From positions 62,001 to 126,000 of the forward strand of contig JBGPHC010000003.1 in NCBI GenBank assembly GCA_041484195.1: a stretch of DNA of 64,000 nt, read 5' to 3'. Positions within the stretch are counted from its first letter, which is position 1. The number at the start of each line of letters is the position of its first letter. The translations under genes and the position numbers were made by a program. Below are positions 17,148 to 26,245 of this stretch, piece after piece. The DNA comes from PSRI01 sp041484195. Its GTDB lineage: Bacteria > Bacteroidota > Bacteroidia > Chitinophagales > Chitinophagaceae. A model generated the notes under the pieces. The model was given only the letters and a program-made list of their open reading frames with translations. It was not told the origin of the DNA and did not search any database.

Positions 17148-18125
17148 ATGCTTAAAATTGGTGTTTTGGGAGTGGGACACCTGGGTAAATTTCACCTGAA
17201 CAACTGGAAGACGATCTCTGGAGTAAAACTGGAAGGCTTTTTTGATCCAAACGACGATACCAGTGAAGCTGTGCAAACAAAATATCAACTGAAAAGATTT
17301 GAAGATCCGGACAGTTTGATCGACGCCTGCGACGCGGTTGACATAGTAGCCCCAACCACCTACCATTTCGAATTATGTGAAAAAGCTCTGCGAAAGGGTA
17401 AGCATGTATTCGTTGAAAAGCCTCTTGCCGACAATATGGACCAGGCCCGTGCCCTGGTTAAGCTTGCCAGGGAAGCCAATGTAAAATTTCAGGTGGGACA
17501 TGTGGAACGGTTCAACCCTGCATTTCTTTCCCTGAAAGGAATGGAACTGAACCCCATGTTTATCGAAGTGCACAGGCTTTCCCAATTCAATCCCCGGGGA
17601 ACAGAAGTGAGTGTGATCCTGGACCTGATGATTCACGATATTGATATTATTCTGAGTATCGTGAAAAGCGACGTGAAAAATATTTCGGCAAGCGGAGTGG
17701 CAGTGATGACAGATACTCCCGATCTTGCAAATGTGCGGATAGAATTCAACAACGGATGCGTGGCCAACCTCACTTCCAGCAGAATTTCAATGAAGAAAAT
17801 GCGCAAGATGCGTTTCTTCCAGAAGGATTCTTATATCGGGATTGATTTCCTTGAAAAGAAAACGGAGATCATCAGGTTGAAATCGGACAATGACAAGGAT
17901 GCATTCAGCTTTGAAATCGACACGCCACATGGAAAGAAAAGCATTGTCATTGCCAATCCCGATATTCCGGAAGCCAATGCCATCAAACTCGAACTTGAAG
18001 CATTCAGGAATGCAATCCTGGACAATAAGCCCACGCCGGTCACCGTTGTGGATGGATTGATGGCCATGGATGTAGCTCATCAGATCCTGCAAAAAATTCA
18101 AGCTGCAAATTTTGTTTTGCAGTAG
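17148..18125 (+). CDS. Gfo/Idh/MocA family NAD(P)-dependent oxidoreductase
   Basis: 325 residues from the ATG at 17148 (LKIGVLGVGHLGKFH); a TTG seven codons upstream overlaps the -7 box. The Rossmann motif GVLGVGHLG is at the N terminus and the family's EKP motif is at VFVEKPLADN. The next domain has GHVERFNPAF, LMIHDIDIIL and a beta sheet. Members oxidise or epimerise sugars or related substrates. It is 21 bases upstream of the polyprenyl sugar transferase gene and on the same strand, so a role in making a nucleotide-sugar or glycan precursor is plausible but not proven. Confidence 0.92.
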   Translation: MLKIGVLGVGHLGKFHLNNWKTISGVKLEGFFDPNDDTSEAVQTKYQLKRFEDPDSLIDACDAVDIVAPTTYHFELCEKALRKGKHVFVEKPLADNMDQARALVKLAREANVKFQVGHVERFNPAFLSLKGMELNPMFIEVHRLSQFNPRGTEVSVILDLMIHDIDIILSIVKSDVKNISASGVAVMTDTPDLANVRIEFNNGCVANLTSSRISMKKMRKMRFFQKDSYIGIDFLEKKTEIIRLKSDNDKDAFSFEIDTPHGKKSIVIANPDIPEANAIKLELEAFRNAILDNKPTPVTVVDGLMAMDVAHQILQKIQAANFVLQ

Positions 18126-18146
18126 CTTCAACCGACCAATCCAACC

Positions 18147-19568
18147 ATGAAGGTTTACCACCGAATCCATATCAAATGGTATGTGCTAGCCGACTACATT
18201 TCGGCCACCATCTCATGGATTCTTTTCTATCATATCAGGAAGCTCCTCCTGGGAGAACATTGGAATTCCGGATTGAGCTGGCAGCATGATACCCGATTCT
18301 GGCTTGGTGTGGTCTTCATTCCGCTGGCTTGGCTATTACTCTTTACTCTGGTGGGGACCTACCACCAATCATTGTACAAAAAATCAAGGGTTTTTGAATT
18401 GGGCAGCACTTTTGTGGTGACAATGATCGGATCAGTCATAATTTTTTTTACAATTATACTGGACGATGTCAAAAGCAACTATGTATATTATTATCGCGCT
18501 TTCCTGATACTCCTCTCTTTGCATTTCCTGCTGATCTGGGCTGGCAGGCTGCTAATGCTGACCATCGTGAAAAATCAATTGCTAAAGGGGAGATTGTGGT
18601 TCAACTCCATCATCATAGGTAACAATCCCACTGCGTTAAAAATATTCAGGGAAATCAGAAAGCATGAAGCCTGGTTGGGCTACAAATTCAGCGGTTTCAT
18701 TGATACCGGTTCTCTTAGCGGTGATGGTTTGCAGCACGAACTTCCCCACTTGGGTTCACTCGAAGCGTTAGAGCAGGTAATGGATAAGTTCCATCCCGAC
18801 CTTGTAATCGTAGCCCTGGATGATTTTCATTCAAAGGGTACAGAAGACATCATCAAACGCCTGAGTGAAAAAGACGTCGAAATCAAGATCGCACCCAAGA
18901 CCCTGGATATCATTTCCGGTTCCGTGAGAACCAGCAATGTACTGGACGCCCTGCTGATCGATATCAAGACCGGATTGATGCCTGAATGGCAAATACCCAT
19001 CAAGAGAGCGCTGGACATTGTCTTGTCTTCGTCAGGCATGGTGCTGCTCGCACCTCTCATGCTCTACATTGCGATCCGGGTAAAATTATCATCTCCGGGT
19101 CCTGTCATTTTCTCACAGGAACGTATAGGCTATAAAGGCAAACCTTTCCGGATCCATAAATTCCGATCCATGGTGGTGGATGCGGAAAAAGACGGACCGG
19201 CGCTGTCATCTGAGAATGATCCACGCATCACCCGCTGGGGCAAGATCATGCGCAAGTGGAGGATTGATGAACTACCCCAACTTTGGAACGTCCTCAAGGA
19301 CGAAATGAGCCTGGTAGGTCCGAGACCTGAACGGAAATTTTATATCGAGCAGATCAATAGCCGAAATTCATATTTTAGTTATCTCCTGAAGGTGAAACCT
19401 GGTATTACCAGTTGGGGGATGGTGAAATTTGGCTATGCCGGCAATGTGGATGAGATGATTGAAAGAATGCAATATGATCTTGTGTATCTCGAAAATATAT
19501 CCCTGGCACTGGATTTCAAAATCATGATCCATACACTGCGAACCATGCTGCTTGGAAAAGGCCGGTAG
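18147..19568 (+). CDS. Polyprenyl-phosphate sugar-1-phosphate transferase (WcaJ/WbaP type)
   Basis: 473 residues. Five hydrophobic helices, four in the first 150 residues and one near residue 295, flank a central Rossmann-like CoA-binding-like domain (IIIGNNPTALKIFREI, PDLVIVALDD). The C-terminal catalytic part carries the conserved bacterial sugar transferase segments: RALDIVLSS, SPGPVIFSQERIGYKGKPF, HKFRSM, and DELPQLWNVLKDEMSLVGPRPE. The enzyme transfers a sugar phosphate to undecaprenyl phosphate at the membrane, starting an exopolysaccharide or O-antigen unit. The adjacent oxidoreductase upstream fits such a pathway. The sugar cannot be read from the sequence. Confidence 0.93.
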   Translation: MKVYHRIHIKWYVLADYISATISWILFYHIRKLLLGEHWNSGLSWQHDTRFWLGVVFIPLAWLLLFTLVGTYHQSLYKKSRVFELGSTFVVTMIGSVIIFFTIILDDVKSNYVYYYRAFLILLSLHFLLIWAGRLLMLTIVKNQLLKGRLWFNSIIIGNNPTALKIFREIRKHEAWLGYKFSGFIDTGSLSGDGLQHELPHLGSLEALEQVMDKFHPDLVIVALDDFHSKGTEDIIKRLSEKDVEIKIAPKTLDIISGSVRTSNVLDALLIDIKTGLMPEWQIPIKRALDIVLSSSGMVLLAPLMLYIAIRVKLSSPGPVIFSQERIGYKGKPFRIHKFRSMVVDAEKDGPALSSENDPRITRWGKIMRKWRIDELPQLWNVLKDEMSLVGPRPERKFYIEQINSRNSYFSYLLKVKPGITSWGMVKFGYAGNVDEMIERMQYDLVYLENISLALDFKIMIHTLRTMLLGKGR

Positions 19569-19662
19569 CGGCAATAAGGACCCGATCTATCAGGCATTGC
19601 TGCAATTCTTTATTCACACTATCCTTTGACGATACCCTCCATTCCCAAGGCCAGTTCCATGA

Positions 19663-22650
19663 ATGAGAGTTGGCGTTTTTCATCTATTTTTGAACAAACC
19701 ATTATGTTTCGTGAAATTCCTGTTCTCTTCATTGGTACTTCTCAGCCTGGTTTCAGTCTCCTGTTGCCAGACGGGTTACTGGCAACAGCAGGTGAATTTC
19801 AAGATCAATGTGAAGCTGAACGATGCGGAAAACAGCCTGGATGGATTCGAAAAGATAGAATACATTAACCATTCACCAGACACACTACTATTTGTCTGGT
19901 TCCACCTCTGGCCCAACGCATATAAAAATGACAAGACTGCATTCAGCGATCAATTGCTTGAAAATGGTAGAACAGATTTCTATTTCTCATCCAGAGAGGA
20001 CAGAGGCTATATCAATCGCCTGGACTTCAGAGTTGACGATATAACCGCAAGACTGGAGGACCATCCCGGTTTCCAGGACATCGTGAAACTGGTATTACCA
20101 AAACCATTGGAGCCGGGTGGATCCATCCTGATCAGCACCCCTTTTCACATAAAACTTCCTTATAATTTTTCACGCGGAGGACACTTGGGCCAGTCTTACC
20201 AGATCACACAGTGGTATCCCAAACCAGCGGTCTATGATAGCCGGGGTTGGCATCCCATGCCCTATCTGGACCAGGGAGAATTTTATAGCGAATTCGGCGA
20301 CTATGAAGTTACCATTACATTGGCTGAAAATTATGTAGTGGCAGCAACGGGTGAATTGCAGAATGAAGATGAAAAAGCATGGTTGCTCAATAGGGCGGCA
20401 TCATTAAACCCGGCGACACAGGTTGAAAAATTGAAAAAGGGTCTGATTCCGAAGGTTGCTAAAGAAACAGGGAACAGACAGGGTAAACCCATTTTAAAGG
20501 AAGGGAAGCCCCTTGAAAAACCAGCGCCGGCTCATCCTGTCCAGGGAATAAGATCAGTCAGGCGGGATTCTCTTCGTCAGGCTATTTCATCTCCGGGTAT
20601 GAAGACACTGATATATAAACAGGAAAGGATTCATGATTTCGCCTGGTTTGCCGACAAGACATTTATCGTCAACCACGATTCCCTACAATTGCAATCGGGC
20701 AGAATCATTGATCTGTATTCATTTTTTCTGCCAAAGGAAACCGAAATATGGAAACACAGCATCGATTTCATGAAGGATGCGATAAAAACACGCTCTTCCT
20801 GGATTGGCGAATACCCCTATAAAGTAGTAAGTGTGGTACAGGCTCCGCTGCCATTGCCAGGGGGCATGGAATACCCAACCATCGCGGTAATTTCCGCATT
20901 GCCTGATGAACAAACCCTTGACGAAACTATTGCACATGAAATTGGACATAATTGGTTTTATGGTTCGCTCGGCTCCAACGAAAGAGATCATCCCTGGATG
21001 GATGAAGGAATGAATACCTATTATGACTATCGCTATATCCGGGAAAAATATAAAGACAATAAAAAAATAAGCCTGGGCCCTGCCGGACGATTTTCAGAAT
21101 ACGATTTCGAAAGGATCCTATTTGAAACGATTGCTTCCGTAAACAGAGACCAGCCCATAAACGAACCCGCTACCGCGTATTCTGTGCTCAACTATGACAT
21201 GGTAGTCTACCATAAAACCGCAGAGTGGATGAAGTTTCTTGCGAAACAAATCGGCGAATCAAATTTCGATTCCTGCATGCGTGAATATTATCGCCTCTGG
21301 CAATTCAGGCATCCCTACCCCGAAGATTTCGAGGCCCTGGTTTCCACATTCGATAAGAAGAACCTGGATAGCGTTTTTCAATTGCTGGATACAACTGGGA
21401 GCCTGCTCACCGGCGGAAAGAAAAGGATTCGCTTCTCCTGGTTGATAAATGCCGACCCTGAAAATAAATTTCACAATATCAGCCTCGCACCTATGTTCGG
21501 CATCAATAAATATGACGGCCCTATGTTTGGCGCAGCTATCCATAATTATAATCTCCCTCTCACCCGCCTTCAATTCATCGCGGTACCGCTATATGCTACC
21601 CGCAGCAAAGTGATCAATGGAATCGGCAGGGCTACATATAGCTGGTATCCCCGATTTATTCTGCAGAAAGTTGAAGTAGGCGCCAGTTTCGAAAAATTCA
21701 CCCAAAATGAATTCACGGATTCTGTAGCCAAAAGAACGAACCTGGGATTCACCAAATTCGCTCCGGAATTGAGACTGGAATTCAAGAGCCCCGATCCGCG
21801 CAGTCATTTGAAACGATTCATACAGTTTCGATCCTGGTTCCTCAGTGAAGACGAATTACATTTCTTTACAGATCCGGCAACCATGACAGACTCCTATTCC
21901 ACACAAAAAAAAATCAGTAATATCAGCCAACTGCGCTTTGTTGGTGATAACAGCAGGGTTCTTTATCCTTATCATTGGGAGATGCAATTTGAAGTGAGTG
22001 ATGACTATGGCAAGGCTCTGTTTACAGGTAATTATTTTTTCAACTACACAGATAAGGGAGGGTTGAACCTGAGATGGTTCGCGGGCAAATTCTTTTACCC
22101 TGGCGGTAAGACCGCCCAAAAACAATTCAAAACGGAAAACTACCAGCTCAACATGACCGGACCGAAGGGCTATGAAGACTATACATACAGTAATTATTTC
22201 TTAGGGCGCAATGAATACCAGGGTTTCCTTTCCCAACAAATCATGATCCGGGATGGTGCCTTCAAAGTGAGGACCGATCTGCTCAGTTCCAAAATTGGCA
22301 AGACTGATAACTGGCTGACAGCCCTGAATTTTACCTCAGATATCCCTGACCACGTTAACCCAATCAGCCTGCTTCCGATCAAAGTTCCATTAAGAATTTT
22401 TGCAGATCTGGGGACCTACAGCGACGTTTGGAAAAAAAATTCCACCACTCCTAAATTCCTGTTTGATGCAGGGCTGCAGGTATCCCTCTTTAAAGACCTT
22501 ATTAATATTTATGTACCACTGCTGTATAGCAAACAATACAGAGACTATTTCAAATCCACACCCGGCAATAATTTCTGGCAAAGAATATCCTTCAGCATCG
22601 ATATTCAAAATATCAACTATAAGAAAATGATAAGCTTTATTTCATTGTAA
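19663..22650 (+). CDS. M1 family zinc metallopeptidase, exported
   Basis: 995 residues. A signal sequence ends near SVSCCQTG, where the Cys may be lipidated. The peptidase M1 signature is present: HEIGHNWFYG with His425 and His429 as zinc ligands, and the downstream Glu in WMDEGMNTYYDY; the exopeptidase motif is replaced by GGMEYPT. The first 300 residues form the N-terminal beta domain with an inserted, charged and proline-rich stretch (about 250-310). After the catalytic domain, a 400-residue beta-rich part (many aromatic strands) resembles an outer-membrane-type barrel rather than the usual M1 domains. Likely outer-membrane or periplasmic proteolysis. Confidence 0.92.
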   Translation: MRVGVFHLFLNKPLCFVKFLFSSLVLLSLVSVSCCQTGYWQQQVNFKINVKLNDAENSLDGFEKIEYINHSPDTLLFVWFHLWPNAYKNDKTAFSDQLLENGRTDFYFSSREDRGYINRLDFRVDDITARLEDHPGFQDIVKLVLPKPLEPGGSILISTPFHIKLPYNFSRGGHLGQSYQITQWYPKPAVYDSRGWHPMPYLDQGEFYSEFGDYEVTITLAENYVVAATGELQNEDEKAWLLNRAASLNPATQVEKLKKGLIPKVAKETGNRQGKPILKEGKPLEKPAPAHPVQGIRSVRRDSLRQAISSPGMKTLIYKQERIHDFAWFADKTFIVNHDSLQLQSGRIIDLYSFFLPKETEIWKHSIDFMKDAIKTRSSWIGEYPYKVVSVVQAPLPLPGGMEYPTIAVISALPDEQTLDETIAHEIGHNWFYGSLGSNERDHPWMDEGMNTYYDYRYIREKYKDNKKISLGPAGRFSEYDFERILFETIASVNRDQPINEPATAYSVLNYDMVVYHKTAEWMKFLAKQIGESNFDSCMREYYRLWQFRHPYPEDFEALVSTFDKKNLDSVFQLLDTTGSLLTGGKKRIRFSWLINADPENKFHNISLAPMFGINKYDGPMFGAAIHNYNLPLTRLQFIAVPLYATRSKVINGIGRATYSWYPRFILQKVEVGASFEKFTQNEFTDSVAKRTNLGFTKFAPELRLEFKSPDPRSHLKRFIQFRSWFLSEDELHFFTDPATMTDSYSTQKKISNISQLRFVGDNSRVLYPYHWEMQFEVSDDYGKALFTGNYFFNYTDKGGLNLRWFAGKFFYPGGKTAQKQFKTENYQLNMTGPKGYEDYTYSNYFLGRNEYQGFLSQQIMIRDGAFKVRTDLLSSKIGKTDNWLTALNFTSDIPDHVNPISLLPIKVPLRIFADLGTYSDVWKKNSTTPKFLFDAGLQVSLFKDLINIYVPLLYSKQYRDYFKSTPGNNFWQRISFSIDIQNINYKKMISFISL

Positions 22651-22659
22651 TATATATTC

Positions 22660-23598
22660 ATGCCAGTGGAACACAGCAACATAAAATACCTGGAACGGAA
22701 TAAGATTGATATAAAAAAATGGGATCAATGCATCGATCAGGCCGCTAATGGATTGATATATGCGAAAAGCTTTGTCCTGGACTGCCTGAGCAAAAATTGG
22801 TCAGCCCTCGTGTGGAATGATTACGAGACTGTAATGCCCCTCACCTGGAACAAAAAATTTTTTATACGTTATCTGTACCAACCACCCTTTGTAGCCAGAC
22901 TCGGAATTTTTGGAAATATTTTGGATCCGGGAATTTATAAATCCATTCTCGCCAATATCCCCTCCAAATTCCGTTACATTGATATTGATATGAATGAAGG
23001 GAATAACGAAATGCTAAATTTTTCTAATCAAACTTTCGCAATAAGAAAGAGACTAAATCTGCTACTTCCACTTTCCGGATATGAACAGATTCATAATGGT
23101 TATAAGAGATTGGCAAAACGGATGATTCGCAAGGCTACAGAGCACGGAATCCGTATGCAGTCAGAATCCGATCCTGCTGCCACTATTGACTTTTATTACG
23201 AGCACTATTCGCATCAGCATCCTCATCTGTCCAGGCGGGATTTTGATAGGTTGATCAGTTTCTGCAAATCAAATGAGGGGCGGAAACATATTCAATGCTA
23301 TCGGGCAATATCACCCGAAGGTGAGATATTAGCGGCCTATCTTTTATTTTCCGATTCCAGGTATATCTATTCAGTGCTGGGTGGCAGTACTAATCAGGGC
23401 AAGGATCTAGGAGCATTTTATCTTTTAACGGATGCTGCGCTGAAACATAATTGCCAAACGAAAAAGGTCTTTCGTTTTGAAGGCTCCGACCTGGAAGGGA
23501 TTGCATTTTTCGACCGGCAGTTTGGCTCCTTTGAAGTATACTACCCTCATCTAATTCAAAACAGGTTGCCCTGGCCACTGAAAATATTCAAACAATAA
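22660..23598 (+). CDS. GNAT/FemAB-like acyltransferase-fold protein
   Basis: 312 residues starting 9 bases after the M1 gene, so probably in the same operon. The N-terminal half (PLTWNKKFFIRYLYQPPFVARLGIFG) and the C-terminal half (AISPEGEILAAYLLFSDSRYIYSVLGGSTNQGKDLGAFYLLTDAAL, then FEGSDLEGIAFFDRQFGSF) follow the FemAB/GNAT pattern used by Bacteroidota proteins of unknown function. FemAB enzymes transfer aminoacyl groups to peptidoglycan; this activity is not shown here. The converging FkbM methyltransferase ends 24 bases away. Confidence 0.78.
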   Translation: MPVEHSNIKYLERNKIDIKKWDQCIDQAANGLIYAKSFVLDCLSKNWSALVWNDYETVMPLTWNKKFFIRYLYQPPFVARLGIFGNILDPGIYKSILANIPSKFRYIDIDMNEGNNEMLNFSNQTFAIRKRLNLLLPLSGYEQIHNGYKRLAKRMIRKATEHGIRMQSESDPAATIDFYYEHYSHQHPHLSRRDFDRLISFCKSNEGRKHIQCYRAISPEGEILAAYLLFSDSRYIYSVLGGSTNQGKDLGAFYLLTDAALKHNCQTKKVFRFEGSDLEGIAFFDRQFGSFEVYYPHLIQNRLPWPLKIFKQ

Positions 23599-23622
23599 AA
23601 ACTCATTTCATTTAGTTCCCTT

Positions 23623-24450
23623 TTACAAATGCCGGGCCCAAATGAGGTTGCCCGCCGCAGCATTGCTTTCTCCTGGCAGTATCGAAAATCTCATGGACAA
23701 TAATGCAGATTCACAAATCTTGCGGCTTTGAGATGAATGAATCTCCACTACAATCCACTTTACTATCGAAAGCCATTCCAAATGCTCTTTAAAGAGTCTT
23801 TCTTCAGCGCCCTCAATATCCACTTTTAGAAGGTCTATACTGCTGATCCCTTCTTCCCTGCAAAATTTATTCAGATTCATTGCCTGAACCGGAATTCCTT
23901 CTAATCCTTCAAAGGAGGTAACAACATTATATGCAAACCCCGATTTTTTTAGATATAATTTAGATTGAGCAGGATCCACGGCTGAATTTATGGCAATCAC
24001 TTTATCACAATCAATTTCTACTGCCAGATTGGATTTTAATAACTCAAAATTCTCAGGATCCGGCTCAAAGGCATAGATACACGCATCGTGATATTGAATA
24101 GAGAAAAACAGAGAGGCCAGGCCAATATTGGCTCCCAGGTCCAAAATGCATTTGATATCGGTTGGCGGCATTTTAGAATATGTATAGGCCTGGTCCCAAA
24201 AAATTTCGTAGAAAACAGGGATATCACCTGAGTAAGTTCTCAGGTACAGGTCCCGAACCCCGCTCTTCATCTGAACATGATACCTCATCCTGTATTTAAC
24301 AATTGAATGATCATCTTTACCCGCACCCTCATTCCGGAACCACGAAAATCTTTTAGTATTGATCAGCAATTTTGAAAAGGTTGGAAAATCCGCTGCCACC
24401 TTGAAACAAAAAAGCAATTTTTGGATCGCCCTTTTTAGCCTGTGGATCAT
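23623..24450 (-). CDS. FkbM family S-adenosylmethionine-dependent methyltransferase
   Basis: 275 residues. The SAM-binding motif CILDLGANIGLASLFF, the acidic strand end YAFEPDPENFELL and the family motif LLKVDIEGAEERLF are all present. FkbM-type enzymes methylate sugar or polyketide hydroxyls; in glycan regions they decorate surface polysaccharides. The start codon overlaps the last bases of ispD (ATGA), showing translational coupling in the unit permease-kinase-ispD-fkbM. The acceptor is unknown. Confidence 0.88.
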   Translation of the reverse strand: MIHRLKRAIQKLLFCFKVAADFPTFSKLLINTKRFSWFRNEGAGKDDHSIVKYRMRYHVQMKSGVRDLYLRTYSGDIPVFYEIFWDQAYTYSKMPPTDIKCILDLGANIGLASLFFSIQYHDACIYAFEPDPENFELLKSNLAVEIDCDKVIAINSAVDPAQSKLYLKKSGFAYNVVTSFEGLEGIPVQAMNLNKFCREEGISSIDLLKVDIEGAEERLFKEHLEWLSIVKWIVVEIHSSQSRKICESALLSMRFSILPGESNAAAGNLIWARHL

Positions 24451-25163
24451 GTTACTGTGAAATGAGGTGGAATATTGGTCTCCCTTGATCTAACCGGGTC
24501 CTGCTGTAATATTTTTTCGGCAATTAAGATATCAATAGGGGTGGTAATCTTAATATTTCTTTCTTCGCCCAGAATCAGAAAAATAGGATGGCCTGCCGAT
24601 TCAACCACGGTAGCTTCATCGGTAAATGAATCCCGGTAGCCCTGCAGGAATGCCGACAATAGGATCTCACTGCGAAAGGTTTGAGGCGTTTGAATGATCC
24701 TCAAATGCTTACGGTCAAGCACTTCAGTCCTGCCATCTCTGACCAAACGCACGCTATCCCTTACTTCAACAGCAGGTATGGCGTTTCCTTTTTCCAATGC
24801 CTGGCCATAGCAACGTCGGATCAATTCAGGAGTCACCAGGCAGCGAACAGCATCGTGTACAAAAATGATGGCGTCTTCCTGCACCAATTCAAGTCCACGC
24901 TTCACCGAATGGAATCGTGTATCCCCTCCCGTAGTGATTTCAAGCGGAGCGCCAAGGGTCATTTTCTGCAGCAAATCCGTTCCTTCTCTAAGCCAGGCAT
25001 CTGGCAAAACTGCGATGAAATGTATATCGGGAAATGCTTGCAGGAAAGATTCCAGACTATGTTGTATCACAGGCTTGTCCTGCAGCAAGAGGAATTGTTT
25101 GGGAACCGTAGCGCCCATCCGGCTGCCCGACCCTCCCGCCATCATGATGGCGTATATTTTCAT
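24447..25163 (-). CDS. ispD: 2-C-methyl-D-erythritol 4-phosphate cytidylyltransferase
   Basis: 238 residues, normal length. The nucleotide-binding start MAGGSGSRMG.TVPKQFL, the VFVHDAVRC segment and the RDSVRLV and IIQTPQTF segments are characteristic of IspD. It catalyses the third step of the non-mevalonate isoprenoid pathway, forming 4-diphosphocytidyl-methylerythritol from CTP. Paralogous cytidylyltransferases (for example for ribitol phosphate) share these motifs, and the nearby glycan genes make that a lesser alternative. The gene is 84 bases downstream of the heptose-kinase-like gene. Confidence 0.9.
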   Translation of the reverse strand: MKIYAIMMAGGSGSRMGATVPKQFLLLQDKPVIQHSLESFLQAFPDIHFIAVLPDAWLREGTDLLQKMTLGAPLEITTGGDTRFHSVKRGLELVQEDAIIFVHDAVRCLVTPELIRRCYGQALEKGNAIPAVEVRDSVRLVRDGRTEVLDRKHLRIIQTPQTFRSEILLSAFLQGYRDSFTDEATVVESAGHPIFLILGEERNIKITTPIDILIAEKILQQDPVRSRETNIPPHFTVT

Positions 25164-25247
25164 TCCAAAAATTTGAGGGCAAATTACTGATTTAACCTTT
25201 AAAGCTAATTTGAAAATTCTTGCATGGCCTGCTTATGCGGAGCCTCA

Positions 25248-26243
25248 TTATTTCAACAGGGTCTTACACTCATTCAACAATTTATCCTTGCTGATTGCAA
25301 CGGTTCCTACTTCTTCGCAGACCAGCCCCCCGGCAATATTTGCAATTTCGGCCATCAGATCCACATCACGGGTTACAGCGTAAACAAGTGAAGCAACGGC
25401 TATTACGGTATCTCCTGCGCCGCTTACGTCGGCAATATTGCGCAGGTGTGAGGGCACGATCCGGTTCCGGTCACCCTGCTGATAGAAGACCCCCTGGTCG
25501 GAGAGCGTGATGAATGAAATTTCCTGGTGCAACTGATCCGAAAGCGAGTTATGGATGCCTTGCAGAAAAGGAATATCCAGGCCATCTGTAATGATATTCA
25601 GTCCTTCCTTCACTTCCTTGATATTGGGCTTGAAAATGGTGACATATTTGTAAGTGAAAAAATTCTTTCGCTTCGGATCTACGGCCGTAATGATATTGTT
25701 CAGCCGGCAAAGGTCGATCACTTTCCGGATGACCAGCTCCGTGAGTACTCCTTTATTATAATCTTCGAAAATGATTACATCGGGTCTTTCCTGTGCAATA
25801 AAATTCTGCACGGCGAGTACCATGCGGTTTTCATCTTCATAACCCAGATCTTTTGTGATTTCACTATCAAGCCGCATCATCTGCTGGTTGCGTCCAATGA
25901 CCCTGATCTTGTTAGTCGTTATCCTCTTTGAACTGGTCAGCAGAAATTCTGTGTTGATATTCTTCTCTCCAAACATTTTCTTCAGCATGGTTCCGTCTTC
26001 ATCATTCCCCATAACTGAAAGTACGGAAGTGTTTGCACCGAGTGAAGCGATATTCAGTGCCACATTCCCGGCGCCACCCATGCGGAATTCTTTCTTTTCA
26101 AGAACGACTACAGGCACAGGGGCCTCGGGAGAAATGCGTTCTACCTTTCCCCACATATAAGTGTCGAGCATCACATCGCCGATGATGGCAACCCTGATCT
26201 GCTTAAACTGCTCAAACAATTGTTCAAAATCCACATCAGCCAT
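25248..26243 (-). CDS. PfkB-family kinase, D-glycero-beta-D-manno-heptose-7-phosphate kinase-like (RfaE1/HldA)
   Basis: 331 residues. The first 40 residues (VAIIGDVMLDTYMWGKVERISPEAPVPVV) and FRMGGAGNVALNIASLGA match the kinase half of HldE/RfaE; DVSGAGDTVIAVASL is the PfkB phosphate-binding and catalytic-base motif (Asp of GAGD). There is no adenylyltransferase domain, so this is the single-domain form. It would phosphorylate heptose 7-phosphate in ADP-heptose synthesis for lipopolysaccharide. The start lies 2 bases after the permease stop codon. Other PfkB sugar kinases are possible, but the N terminus favours HldA. Confidence 0.88.
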   Translation of the reverse strand: MADVDFEQLFEQFKQIRVAIIGDVMLDTYMWGKVERISPEAPVPVVVLEKKEFRMGGAGNVALNIASLGANTSVLSVMGNDEDGTMLKKMFGEKNINTEFLLTSSKRITTNKIRVIGRNQQMMRLDSEITKDLGYEDENRMVLAVQNFIAQERPDVIIFEDYNKGVLTELVIRKVIDLCRLNNIITAVDPKRKNFFTYKYVTIFKPNIKEVKEGLNIITDGLDIPFLQGIHNSLSDQLHQEISFITLSDQGVFYQQGDRNRIVPSHLRNIADVSGAGDTVIAVASLVYAVTRDVDLMAEIANIAGGLVCEEVGTVAISKDKLLNECKTLLK

Positions 26244-26245
26244 AA